Origin: JASEJA01 sp038872535
GTDB taxonomy: Archaea > Thermoproteota > Bathyarchaeia > Bathyarchaeales > Bathycorpusculaceae
Assembly: GCA_038872535.1 (NCBI GenBank)
Contig: JAVZJY010000002.1
Location: forward strand, 31,765-95,764
DNA length: 64,000 bases
Direction of reading: 5' to 3'
Positions 16,017-24,996 of this stretch are shown piece by piece. Position 1 is the first letter of the stretch. Every line of letters begins with the position of its first letter. The translations under genes and the position numbers were made by a program. The notes beneath the pieces are model-generated. The model was not told where the DNA came from, did not search any database, and worked only from the letters and a program-made list of their open reading frames with translations.

Positions 16017-17899
16017 CTAATACTCCCCAGCGCCTGGATACCCAGCTCCCGGTGGGCCACCCGGCGGTGTTGGAGGAGCTTTCATTTTTCCAGCAGCAAT
16101 TACGTCATCAATTTTAAGTATCATTGATGCAGCTTCTCCGGCGGATTTGACTATTTGCTTCTTGACAGCTAAAGGCTCGAAGACTCCGGCTTCGCTCATG
16201 TCTTGAACTTTTCCAGAGTTGACTTCTATTCCAGCCCATATTTCGCCTTTTTCGTGGCGTGCCCGCAGTTCTGACAGTATGTCTATTGGGTCTAAACCAG
16301 CATTTTCTGTTAACGTNNNNNNNNNNNNNNNNNNNNNNNNNNNNNNNNNNNNNNNNNNNNNNNNNNNNNNNNNNNNNNNNNNNNNNNNNNNNNNNNNNNN
16401 NNNNNNNNNNNTCCGGCTTCGCTCATGTCTTGAACTTTTCCAGAGTTGACTTCTATTCCAGCCCATATTTCGCCTTTTTCGTGGCGTGCCCGCAGTTCTG
16501 ACAGTATGTCTATTGGGTCTAAACCAGCATTTTCTGTTAGCGTTACTGGAACCACTTCAAGAGCTTCTGCAAAGCTTTTAACTGCAAGCTGCTCCCTTCC
16601 AGGAAGGGTTTCAGCATATTTTTTGAGCATACGAGAAATTTCAAGCTCCGGTGCTCCGCCTCCAGCTAAGATTTTTGGTTCTTCAACCACATCTCGAACT
16701 ACGCATAAAGCGTCATGCAATGACCTTTCTGCTTCGTCCACTATGCGTTCCGTTCCACCCCTTATAAGAATCGTAACTGCCCTTGGATGTTTACATCCTT
16801 CAACGAAGGTCATTTTGTCGTCGCCTATCTTGCGTTCTTCAACAAGGCTTGCATAGCCTAAATCGGAGGGGCTCATGTCATCTATGTTGGTTATTATTTT
16901 TCCACCAGTGGCTTTTGAAAGCTTTTCCATATCTGACTTTTTAATTCTGCGAACTGCAAGAATTCCTTTCCTAGCCAAGAAATGTTGAGCCATGTCATCT
17001 ATGCCCTTCTGACACAAAACAACATTGGCGCCCACTGCCTCTATCTTTTCAACCATCTGCCGCAGCATTTCCTCCTCCTGCTTGAGGAAAGCATCCATTT
17101 GTTCTGGGCTTTCAATGTTTATTTTTGCGTCAAACTCCGTCTTCTCAATTTCCAATGCTGTGTCTAATAAGGCTATCTTGGCTTTTTCCACTCGCTTAGG
17201 CATTCCAGAATGAACAACTTCCTTATCCAAAACTATGCCCTGAATGAGCTTAGTATCTCTTAAGGATTCGCCGGGTTTCTTTTCAACCTTAATGTCATCA
17301 ATGTCCACCTTATATTTTTCATTTTCTTTCTCTGCAACCTCAAGAACAGCCTTAACCGCAAGTTCAGCCAAGTATTGTTTGTGTTCAGCCACTAACTTGC
17401 TTGCCATAGAAGTCATTGCAACCTTTTTCAAGTATTCTTCAGCGTTTGACCCTGTTGACATTGCTATTTTCTCTAAAACTTCTAATGCTTTTTCGCTGGC
17501 TTTCTTGTATCCGTCTATTATTATTGTTGGGTGAACGTTTTTTCCTATGAGTTCTTCCGCCTTGTTGAGTAGTTCGCCTGCTAGGACTACGGCTGTTGTT
17601 GTTCCGTCGCCAGCTTCATTGTCTTGCGTTTTGGCAACTTCAACCATCATTTTAGCTGCTGGATGCTGAATATCCATCTCATCTAAAATTGTGCGTCCAT
17701 CACTTGTTATTGTTGTATCGCCGAAGCTATCCACAAGCATTTTATCCATACCTTTCGGGCCTAAAGCGCTTTTAACGGTTTCAGCCACAATTCTTGCAGC
17801 CATTATGTTTGCATGCTGCGCTTCTCTTCCGCGGCTTCGGCTTGAACCTTCTTTTAATATTAAGACTGGAACTCCTCCAGCTTGTGCAGTTGATGACAA
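16017..17899 (-). CDS. thsA: Thermosome (group II chaperonin) subunit, interrupted by an assembly gap
   Basis: ATP-dependent protein-folding chaperonin. The start is TTG 17899 (MSSTAQAGGVPVLILKEG), with AGGAGG nine bases upstream; the apparent ATG at 17926 lies before that ribosome-binding site. Visible motifs are SALGPKGMDKMLVD, the ATPase segment GDGTTTAVVLAGELL near residue 85, and NAGLDPIDIL toward the C terminus. The tail ends GPPGAGYPGAGEY. The 95-N gap at 16317-16411 is flanked by 132-bp duplicates; collapsing them restores one frame and about 551 residues, the usual length. Confidence 0.92.
16185..16316 (-). repeat. Left copy of 132-bp duplication flanking assembly gap 2
   Basis: Matches 16412-16543 except for one A/G difference four bases from its right end. 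It abuts the N run, as does its partner. Confidence 0.9.
16317..16411. other. Assembly gap 2 (95 N)
   Basis: Exactly 95 N inside the thermosome gene, flanked by a duplicated 132-bp segment; an artefactual scaffold join rather than missing sequence. Confidence 0.95.
16412..16543 (-). repeat. Right copy of 132-bp duplication flanking assembly gap 2
   Basis: Duplicate of 16185-16316 with one mismatch. This copy continues without interruption into the upstream part of the thermosome reading frame. Confidence 0.9.
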
Positions 17900-18011
17900 A
17901 CCAAACAACCTCCTAATGCGTCTCAATGAGAAACAGCATTACAATATAAATTTTTCTAAAGCAAAAGCGGAAAAAGCAAATTTTTCAACATAAACTGTTA
18001 CGTAGGCTTTA

Positions 18012-19133
18012 TTATCGCGGTTTAAGCATTGTTTTCAAACCTATCCCAGTAAGAATTATAACGGTTTCATCAGTTTTTGACGCTTCCTTATTTAAGAGTT
18101 GCTTTTTGTAGGCTGCGTAGGCAACAGCGGAGCTTGGTTCAACAAAAAATCCTTTTCCAGCAAGCTCAATAAAAGCTTCAAATATCTCGTTTTCGCCAAC
18201 CATAACAGCATCGCCTTCCACTTCCCTTAATTTTTTGACCATAAGCTCCAAAAGCGGAGGCTTTACGCTTACCAAAGCGTCGGCTATGGATGTTACTTTT
18301 TCAGGAGGAGCATAGCTTAAATTTTTGAAACGATGATAGAGGGGCGAAACCTGCTGTGTTTGGCAAGCCACAATTTTAGGCATAACTTCTATCACTTCCG
18401 AATCTATTAAGTGCCTAAACCCATCAATAACGCCTAAAAGTAGGGTGCCCGCTGAAACTGGCAAGTAAATGCGTTTTGGAACACGCCAACCAAACTGTTC
18501 AGCTATCTCATAAGCAAGACTTCTTATTCCATCTCTAAACAATGGATGCAAAATATGTCCAACATAGAATTTTCCCGTTTCAGTTTTTTGCGCTTCCTCA
18601 GCAACCTTACTACGACTTCCAGAAACCTTAACGACGTCTGCACCATAAAATTGAATTTGACTAAACTTCGGTCCAGAAACATTTTCCGGAACATAAATTT
18701 TCGCCTTCAAACCTGTCCGAGCAGCGTAAGCAGCCATAGAAGCCCCAGCATTACCAGAAGAATCCTCAGATACATATCCACCAGCCCTTTTCACAAGCCT
18801 GTGTAAGGCGGAAAAAAGCACAGCCGAACCTCTATCCTTGAAAGAACCTGTGGGATTAAGACTTTCAAGTTTGAAATAAACATTGCCTGAGAAATTAACA
18901 AGAGGAGTCCAACCCTCTCCCAAAGTGATAATTTCCTCTTTTTTCACATATGGAAAAAATTTTGCATACCGCCAAATGGTATAGTCTTTGGTTATGATTT
19001 TTTCAGATTCAAATTTGACAAAATTCTGAATTTCTAAAGGCTGACTGCATTTGAGACATTTAAAATCTAAAAGATTGGTTGAAGGTTGCCCACAAATGCT
19101 GCATTTGATTTCGTATTCCACAAAGACCACCAA
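18012..19133 (-). CDS. thrC: Threonine synthase (PLP-dependent)
   Basis: Converts O-phosphohomoserine to threonine. The 373-residue fold-type II PLP enzyme has the Schiff-base lysine in NPTGSFKDRG near residue 97, SSGNAGASMAAYAARTGLKA for phosphate binding, and a glycine-rich LPVSAGTLLLG. The N terminus has a zinc-ribbon-like CSICG and CLKC pair, common in archaeal ThrC. It is single, upstream of (same strand as) nothing obvious; the kor genes lie behind it in the same orientation. A cysteate-synthase-like paralogue is the main alternative. Confidence 0.82.
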   Translation of the reverse strand: MVVFVEYEIKCSICGQPSTNLLDFKCLKCSQPLEIQNFVKFESEKIITKDYTIWRYAKFFPYVKKEEIITLGEGWTPLVNFSGNVYFKLESLNPTGSFKDRGSAVLFSALHRLVKRAGGYVSEDSSGNAGASMAAYAARTGLKAKIYVPENVSGPKFSQIQFYGADVVKVSGSRSKVAEEAQKTETGKFYVGHILHPLFRDGIRSLAYEIAEQFGWRVPKRIYLPVSAGTLLLGVIDGFRHLIDSEVIEVMPKIVACQTQQVSPLYHRFKNLSYAPPEKVTSIADALVSVKPPLLELMVKKLREVEGDAVMVGENEIFEAFIELAGKGFFVEPSSAVAYAAYKKQLLNKEASKTDETVIILTGIGLKTMLKPR

Positions 19134-19158
19134 AATTGTGCTTAAACTTTAATGTAGG

Positions 19159-19689
19159 TTATATTAACTCTTGACCCTTCTCGAAGGCTTTCAAGTTGGC
19201 GCCTAATGTTTTTGCAGGAACAACTTCCTCGATGACTTTCTTCACAGTTTCGCCACTAACCAATTTGGTTAATTTAGTTAAAACTCCAAGCATCATCATG
19301 TTTGCGTATGTTGCTTCTCCAAACATTTTCTTGCAGGTTTCAGTTATGGGAACTTTGTAGACTTTTGCCTTTGTTTCAGGAATTTCTTGCACATTAGTGC
19401 TGTCAACTACCAGTAGCCCATCATCCTTGAGGTGGTGCAGATTCGCATCCAAAGATTCCTGGTTCATAGCAACTAGTATGTCGCATTTTCTAACCGCTGG
19501 GAAACCTATTGGTTTTTCTGAAATTATTACTTCGCTTCTTGATAGGCTTCCTCTCGCTTCAGCTCCATAGCTCTGCGTTTGCAGAACTTTTCTTCCTTCA
19601 TATGCAACAGCCTTTCCCAATATTTGCCCAGCTAAGACAACGCCTTGACCACCGCTTCCACCTATTATTATCTCAATCCTTTTTGCCAC
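19159..19689 (-). CDS. korC: 2-oxoacid:ferredoxin oxidoreductase, gamma subunit
   Basis: Matches the gamma domain of the pyruvate/2-oxoglutarate ferredoxin oxidoreductase family: IEIIIGGSGGQGVVLAGQIL at the N terminus and QSYGAEARGSLSRSEVIIS near residue 40. Length 176 is normal. It overlaps korB by 17 bases and is the last gene of a korA-korB-korC operon. Together the subunits oxidise a 2-oxoacid with CoA to the acyl-CoA, reducing ferredoxin. Confidence 0.88.
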   Translation of the reverse strand: MAKRIEIIIGGSGGQGVVLAGQILGKAVAYEGRKVLQTQSYGAEARGSLSRSEVIISEKPIGFPAVRKCDILVAMNQESLDANLHHLKDDGLLVVDSTNVQEIPETKAKVYKVPITETCKKMFGEATYANMMMLGVLTKLTKLVSGETVKKVIEEVVPAKTLGANLKAFEKGQELI

Positions 19690-20515
19690 CTTTCTGCGCC
19701 TCCTTCAACAGAGCATAAACATTTTCCACAAGTGTTGGACGCCTTTTTTCCACAAACTCTCCAACAACAATTTTACCCTCCAATTCTTCTTCGCTCATTC
19801 CTTCCGTCTGCCTGACTGGAATGGAGTTTTCCCTAAACCATCTCAGCATTTCTCCAACATTTTTGAATCCAACTCGCCTACCATAGGCTGTGGGACATTG
19901 GGTTACAACTTCTATGAATCTGAAGCCTTGCAGTTGTATCGCTTTCTTAATTGACCCCTTCAGTTCATTGAGATGAGTTGTTGTCCATCTGGCTACGTAT
20001 GCTGCGCCCGCCGCCACTGCAAGTTTTGCAGCGTCTAATGGATGCTCAAAGCTTCCATAAGGCGTTGTGGTTGTGTGGGCTTTGTAGGGCGTTGTGGGTG
20101 CCACCTGCCCTCCAGTCATGCCATAAACCATGTTGTTCCCCATTATCACGAGAATGTCTGTGTTTCTCCTTGCAGCATGAATGAAGTGGCTTAAACCTAT
20201 ACCAACTATATCGCCGTCTCCTCCAAAGACGACAACGTGGAAATCGGGTTTTAGGAGTTTTATGCTGGTTGCTGGTGGTATGCTTCTTCCATGAAGCGTG
20301 TGAATAGAATCAGCCTTAAAATATGGCGAAGGAATCCAAGATGTACAGCCTATCCCGCTTGTAAAAATGAAATTGCTTAAGTCCTTATAGCCCAATTCAT
20401 AGACAGCCCTCAGAAAAGTGTCACTTAAAGCGAACAAACCGCATCCGGGACAGAAAGGCAACCTCAAATCTCTCATATAGCTGCGACTTGAAAAAGCTTC
20501 ACTCATATCATTCAT
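19673..20515 (-). CDS. korB: 2-oxoacid:ferredoxin oxidoreductase, beta (TPP-binding) subunit
   Basis: The TPP-binding motif GDGDIVGIGLSHFIHAARRN sits near residue 97, ending in ILVIMGNNMVYGMTGGQ. CPGCG near residue 22 and GIGCTSW near 55 are conserved cysteine-containing segments of the family. The 280-residue length is typical of 2-oxoglutarate-type beta subunits. Overlaps both neighbours (4 and 17 bases), so the three subunits are co-translated. 2-oxoglutarate is the most likely substrate; branched-chain or other 2-oxoacids cannot be excluded. Confidence 0.9.
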   Translation of the reverse strand: MNDMSEAFSSRSYMRDLRLPFCPGCGLFALSDTFLRAVYELGYKDLSNFIFTSGIGCTSWIPSPYFKADSIHTLHGRSIPPATSIKLLKPDFHVVVFGGDGDIVGIGLSHFIHAARRNTDILVIMGNNMVYGMTGGQVAPTTPYKAHTTTTPYGSFEHPLDAAKLAVAAGAAYVARWTTTHLNELKGSIKKAIQLQGFRFIEVVTQCPTAYGRRVGFKNVGEMLRWFRENSIPVRQTEGMSEEELEGKIVVGEFVEKRRPTLVENVYALLKEAQKGGKKD

Positions 20516-21636
20516 CCTCCTCTTAAAATTTCAGCTAAAATCTCATTAGGCGTAATCATTTCTCCTCCGCCAATCTTACTCAAAGAGACCACATCCCTTG
20601 AACACGCTATCCTTTTAACCTCATAATACAACTGTCCAAGATTCATCTCTGGAACAATTATTCTCTCAGCAGACTCCGCCAACCTCCTGATTTGTTTTTC
20701 TGGGAAGGGCCAAACGGTTTTTAAGCGAACATAACCAGTTTTTATTCCATTAGCTTCTGCAGCCTCTACGGCTTCGTAAACTGCTCGAGATGTGCATCCA
20801 AAAGAGACTATGCCTATTTTGCAGTCGTCAATGTTATAGGTTTCAACTTCCACAATGTCATCCACGTTTTTCTTTATTTTATTGTTAATGGCTTCCACCA
20901 TACGCCTATGCACTTTTGGATCTGCTGTAAACCGAACTCCATATTCATCATGGGTTGAAGCGGTGACGGCAACATTGAAGCCTTCGCCGACGGATGGCAT
21001 TGGCGCTACATTCTCTAAACCGAAGAAGATTTTGTCTTCAGCCTTGGGCTTTTTTCTGTTTACTATTGTGATATTTTCTAATGGTGGAGTTACGACTTGT
21101 TCTCTTACATGAGCGATAATTTCATCGGTCAAAAGGACAACCGGTGTGCGATATTTCTCAGCCAAGTTAAAAGCCCTAATTGTAAGCTCGAACATTTCCT
21201 GAACAGAATTAGGAGAAAGCGCTATAACGGAATAGTCACCGTGGGTTCCCCAACGAGCCTGCATCACATCGCCTTGGGCAGCTTTAGTGGCTTGTCCAGT
21301 GCCAGGTCCAACCCTTTGGACATCCACAACAACGCATGGCGTCTCAGTCATAAATCCCCAGCCAAGGGTCTCTTGCATTAAACTGAAGCCTGGTCCAGAA
21401 GTTGCTGTCATAGCCTTTTCTCCACACCAACTTGCCCCCATAACAGCACCAATGGAAGCTAGCTCATCTTCCATCTGCATGAAGATACCGCCAACTTTCG
21501 GCAGACGAGCCGCCATATACTCAGAAATCTCGTTTGCAGGAGATATGGGATAACCAGCGAAGAACCGGCAGCCAGCAATTATTGCTGCTTCAACGCAAGC
21601 TTCGTTTCCTTGTAAGAAAAACGTTTTGGAAGCCAC
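20512..21636 (-). CDS. korA: 2-oxoacid:ferredoxin oxidoreductase, alpha subunit
   Basis: First gene of the operon. The 374-residue protein shows the alpha-subunit pattern GNEACVEAAIIAGCRFFAGY near residue 9, then MEDELASIGAVMGASWCG, SGPGFSLMQETLGW and a C-terminal swivel-type domain with IGIVSFGCTSRAVYEA. No gamma domain is fused, so this is the KorA form. No delta (2[4Fe-4S] ferredoxin) subunit is encoded in the cluster. Confidence 0.9.
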   Translation of the reverse strand: MASKTFFLQGNEACVEAAIIAGCRFFAGYPISPANEISEYMAARLPKVGGIFMQMEDELASIGAVMGASWCGEKAMTATSGPGFSLMQETLGWGFMTETPCVVVDVQRVGPGTGQATKAAQGDVMQARWGTHGDYSVIALSPNSVQEMFELTIRAFNLAEKYRTPVVLLTDEIIAHVREQVVTPPLENITIVNRKKPKAEDKIFFGLENVAPMPSVGEGFNVAVTASTHDEYGVRFTADPKVHRRMVEAINNKIKKNVDDIVEVETYNIDDCKIGIVSFGCTSRAVYEAVEAAEANGIKTGYVRLKTVWPFPEKQIRRLAESAERIIVPEMNLGQLYYEVKRIACSRDVVSLSKIGGGEMITPNEILAEILRGG

Positions 21637-21732
21637 TTTTCATATCGCCTCGTCTCATCTTGTTTGACATTAAAATAAAACTCTATTCTAATATTTTATG
21701 TTTCAACACTTCGAAAATATTGTTTGAAACTT

Positions 21733-22848
21733 TCACTTTTTAATTTCATTCTTGTAGATTTCGGAAACGAACTTGCCAATAGCTGGTGCCGCCGTCAAAC
21801 CTGGAGACTCAATGCCTATAAGATTTATGAAGCCAAACAAACCCTTATCAGCTTCATGTCTTATGACAAAATCCCTAAATCCTTCGCCTGGATCTTGAAG
21901 TTTGGGTCTGACTCCGGCAAAATCGGGTGCGAGTTCATAGTTGCGGATGCATGGCAAGAACCTTTTGACATCTTCCCGAAACTCCTGTTCGCTGGAGCTC
22001 ACTTCATAACTGATGCTATCCACATAGTAGGCGTTTGGTCCCAACTTCACCACCCCCGCAATGTCTGGAGTCAAATGAATTCCCAATCCTAGTCCTTTCG
22101 GAACTGGATAAACCAGCATTTTTACTGGAGCTTTGCCAATAAGCCTAAAGTAATCGCCTTTACAATAATGCAATTTATAACCAAGTTTTTCCACGTCTAA
22201 TCCAATAAGCATGGCTATTTTGTCTGAGTAAAGACCAGCACAATTTATCACACTTTTTGCTTTTATGGTAAACTTTTCGCCTAAACTGATTCCACTCACT
22301 TCATAATTGCCGCTTGTTTTTCTTAAACCCGTTACTTCTGTTTGTGTAGCCAAAATTGCACCATTCTCAGAAACCTTGGCATAAAAATAATTCATAAGCT
22401 CGTCAGGTTCAACAATACCCGTAGAAGGAGAATAAAGCGCCTTTTCAACCTCAACATTTGGCTCCAACCGCTTAACATCTTCCCTTTCTAAAACTTTTAA
22501 ACCCTCAACGCCATTTGCTTCTCCCCAATGCCTCAGTTTTTCCAGCTCTTCCAACTCTTCATCTTCAATGGCTACGGTTAATTTTCCTAAGGGCTTATAT
22601 GGAATCCTATATTTCTCACAGATTTCGTAAATCATCAGGTTGCCTTCAACGCACAATTTAGCCTTAAGGGAACCGGGCGGATAATGAATACCCGAATGAA
22701 TTACTCCACTGTTATGCGTGCTCGTTTCTTGTCCGAATCTTGCATTTTTCTCTAGAATGTAGACTCCTTCGTTGTTTTCAGAAAGTTTTGCAGCAACAGC
22801 TAAGCCAACTACGCCAGCACCTATAACAACTATGTTTGCTTCATCCAT
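21733..22848 (-). CDS. FAD-dependent oxidoreductase, L-2-hydroxyglutarate oxidase-like
   Basis: A DAO-family flavoprotein of 371 residues. The N-terminal Rossmann motif VVIGAGVVGLAVAAKLSE binds FAD; then STHNSGVIHSGIHYPPGSLK, a hallmark of the L-2-hydroxyglutarate oxidase (LhgO) branch, and near the C terminus INLIGIESPGLTAAPAIG. It is divergent from etfBA, with 141 bases between starts, so it may reduce ETF rather than oxygen (inference). The 2-oxoacid oxidoreductase operon lies downstream on the same strand. Glycerol-3-phosphate dehydrogenase-like activity is the alternative. Confidence 0.82.
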   Translation of the reverse strand: MDEANIVVIGAGVVGLAVAAKLSENNEGVYILEKNARFGQETSTHNSGVIHSGIHYPPGSLKAKLCVEGNLMIYEICEKYRIPYKPLGKLTVAIEDEELEELEKLRHWGEANGVEGLKVLEREDVKRLEPNVEVEKALYSPSTGIVEPDELMNYFYAKVSENGAILATQTEVTGLRKTSGNYEVSGISLGEKFTIKAKSVINCAGLYSDKIAMLIGLDVEKLGYKLHYCKGDYFRLIGKAPVKMLVYPVPKGLGLGIHLTPDIAGVVKLGPNAYYVDSISYEVSSSEQEFREDVKRFLPCIRNYELAPDFAGVRPKLQDPGEGFRDFVIRHEADKGLFGFINLIGIESPGLTAAPAIGKFVSEIYKNEIKK

Positions 22849-22989
22849 AAAAGACCATAAAAAACATACGCTAATAAATTTTTATGTACATCCACTTTTC
22901 AGCTAAAATTTACCTTTGAAAAGATAAATTAAGAGCGCAAAAGTTTTTTACAAGCATCAGAAATTTAGGTTTCCTAACAACCCACTATT

Positions 22990-23793
22990 ATGAAGGGAAA
23001 ATTATTGAACAGAATAATTGTTTGCCTCAAACAAGCAATTGACGTTTCACAGTTAAAAGTTGACCCAGCAACAAGACAGTTAATAACGGCTGGTGCAGCC
23101 AAAAAAATAAGCGACTTTGACAAAAACGCCTTAGAAGAAGCTATAAGGATTAAGGAGAAAATTGGCAATATTGAAATATTAACGGTAACAGTCACATCAG
23201 AAGATGCCAAAACTGTTCTGCGAGAAGCCCTCGCCATGGGAGCAGACAAGGCTTACATGGTCAGCGACCCAAACTTTAAAGATATAGACACTTCAGGCAC
23301 AGCCTACATCCTATCAGAAGCCATCAAAAAAATCGGAGACTTCGACTTGATATTATGCGGCGAAACATCCTTGGATAGCTTTTCAGGGCTTGTCAGTTCA
23401 AGATTGGCGGAGCTTTTGGGATTAGCGCATTTAAGTTCTGTTAGAAAAATTTCTGTGGAAAGTGATGCGGTTATTGCGGAAAGAGCCCTTGAAGATGCAA
23501 TTGAAACTGTAAAAGTGAAAATGCCAGCTTTAATATCTGTTACACGAGAAATAAACCAGCCGAGAATTCCATCGCTTATGATGATAATGAAAGCTTCAAA
23601 AAAGGAAATAATAACATGGACAGCCGCAGACTTGAACCTTCAAAAAGAGAAGCTTGATACAAAAATTGAAGTAATGGAAGTTTTGGCTCCAAAAACGGAA
23701 CGAAAAAGAGTGAAAATAACTGGCGAAACAGCGCAAGAGATTGCCGATAAACTGGTTAAGGCTTTGGTTGAGGAAGGCGTTGTTGGAAGGTGA
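22990..23793 (+). CDS. etfB: Electron transfer flavoprotein, beta subunit
   Basis: Binds AMP or FAD with EtfA and carries electrons between flavoprotein dehydrogenases and a membrane or bifurcating acceptor. Recognised by RIIVCLKQAID at the start, DKNALEEAIRIKE near residue 45, and the ETF-beta segment GETSLDSFSGLVSSRLAELL near 125. An alternative start at TTG 23005, preceded by AAGGGA, would give the more usual short N terminus. Overlaps etfA by 4 bases (GTGA). Confidence 0.92.
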   Translation: MKGKLLNRIIVCLKQAIDVSQLKVDPATRQLITAGAAKKISDFDKNALEEAIRIKEKIGNIEILTVTVTSEDAKTVLREALAMGADKAYMVSDPNFKDIDTSGTAYILSEAIKKIGDFDLILCGETSLDSFSGLVSSRLAELLGLAHLSSVRKISVESDAVIAERALEDAIETVKVKMPALISVTREINQPRIPSLMMIMKASKKEIITWTAADLNLQKEKLDTKIEVMEVLAPKTERKRVKITGETAQEIADKLVKALVEEGVVGR

Positions 23794-24749
23794 AAGACAT
23801 GATTCTAGTTTATTCTGAAAAGCACGATTTGACTTTAGAGATGCTTGCGAAAGGAAGAGAAATGGCAGACAAGCTGCAAAAAGAGTTGGCGGCTGTTGTG
23901 ATTGGATATGGTGTTCAAGAAAGGGCAAAGGATCTAATAAATTATGGAGCGGACAAAGTTTTCATAGTGGACAATCAAGCCTTAACCAATTTTCAAACAG
24001 AACCATACCTCAACATTCTGCACGGTTTAGTGTTAAACCTTAAACCAGAAATAGTGTTAATTGGCTCCACAAGAAACGGAAAACCCCTCGCAGCCAGACT
24101 TGCAACTCGCCTCCAAACCGGATGCATCCCCGACTGTAACAGGTTAAGCGTTGACGAACATGGAAGGCTAATAGGCGAAAGAATAACATACGGCGGAAAC
24201 GCCACTGCAAAAATAACCTTCAAAACAAAACCCCAAATAGCAACAATACCCCAAAGAACGTTTGAAAAGCCTCAGCCAACAAACCGCAGCGGACAAATAA
24301 TAAGTTTTGATGCAAAAATTGAAGCGCCAAAAGCAGAAATTATTGAAACGAAGCCACTTGAAGTTTCCACGGTAAGAATTGAAGATGCAGACGTAATAGT
24401 TAGTTGCGGAAGAGGATTAGAAAAGAAAGAAGACACTACCTTGCTAGAAGAGTTGGCGAAAATTCTGAACGGGCAAGTCGGAAACACAAGACCTTTGGCA
24501 GAAGACAGAAAATGGTTCACAGAGTGGGTTGGATTGTCTGGACATAAAGTTAAGCCGAAACTTTACATTGCATGCGGAATTTCTGGCGTGATACAGCATG
24601 TGGCTGGAATCCGAGACGCAAAGGTAATAGTGGCTATTAACAAGGATGAGAATGCGCCAATATTTGAAGTTGCAGATTATGGCGTTGTAGGCGACTTATA
24701 CCAAATACTACCAGCATTAAAAGAAGCATTAAAGAAACAATTGAGCTGA
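23790..24749 (+). CDS. etfA: Electron transfer flavoprotein, alpha subunit
   Basis: Starts with GTG 23790 inside the etfB stop. The C-terminal FAD-binding domain is evident: VSCGRGLEKKE near residue 205, GNTRPLAEDRKW, VGLSGHKVKPKLYIACGISG and VIVAINKDENAPIFEVADYG. Length 319 is typical, and no ferredoxin domain is fused to the N terminus. The etfBA pair is divergent from the LhgO-like gene and is the likely electron acceptor for it and for acyl-CoA dehydrogenases. Confidence 0.93.
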   Translation: MKDMILVYSEKHDLTLEMLAKGREMADKLQKELAAVVIGYGVQERAKDLINYGADKVFIVDNQALTNFQTEPYLNILHGLVLNLKPEIVLIGSTRNGKPLAARLATRLQTGCIPDCNRLSVDEHGRLIGERITYGGNATAKITFKTKPQIATIPQRTFEKPQPTNRSGQIISFDAKIEAPKAEIIETKPLEVSTVRIEDADVIVSCGRGLEKKEDTTLLEELAKILNGQVGNTRPLAEDRKWFTEWVGLSGHKVKPKLYIACGISGVIQHVAGIRDAKVIVAINKDENAPIFEVADYGVVGDLYQILPALKEALKKQLS

Positions 24750-24792
24750 AAACAACATATTTTTGGTGCAAAAACAACCAATACAGACCCTA

Positions 24793-24991
24793 CCCTCTAG
24801 GTTTTCAGGTGGTGTAATAATACTAAAAATTTAAGAATATTTTGTTTTATATGTTGTACTAACGTCAATTTTATGATTTGTTGCCTTGTTAGATTAGATA
24901 GTCACCTATAGATTTTCGAGTTTTAAACTCTAATATTAAACGCTTAGAATCTTTTAGAGAAGTTGCAATTATCGCAAAATATATGTAGAGA
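24793..24991 (+). repeat. Dispersed intergenic element, copy B
   Basis: Fills most of the etfA-to-restriction-gene interval (24750-24996). It shares the 16-base block CCCTCTAGGTTTTCAG (24793-24808) and the 30-base block 24962-24991 (28 of 30 identical) with copy A at 7861-8010, in inverted orientation. The blocks are 153 bases apart here and 104 apart in copy A, with weaker colinear matches such as CTCTAATATTAA versus CTTCTAATGTTG. The second block contains an AAAATATATG TATA-like sequence just upstream of the restriction gene. Confidence 0.6.
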
Positions 24992-24996
24992 ATTAA

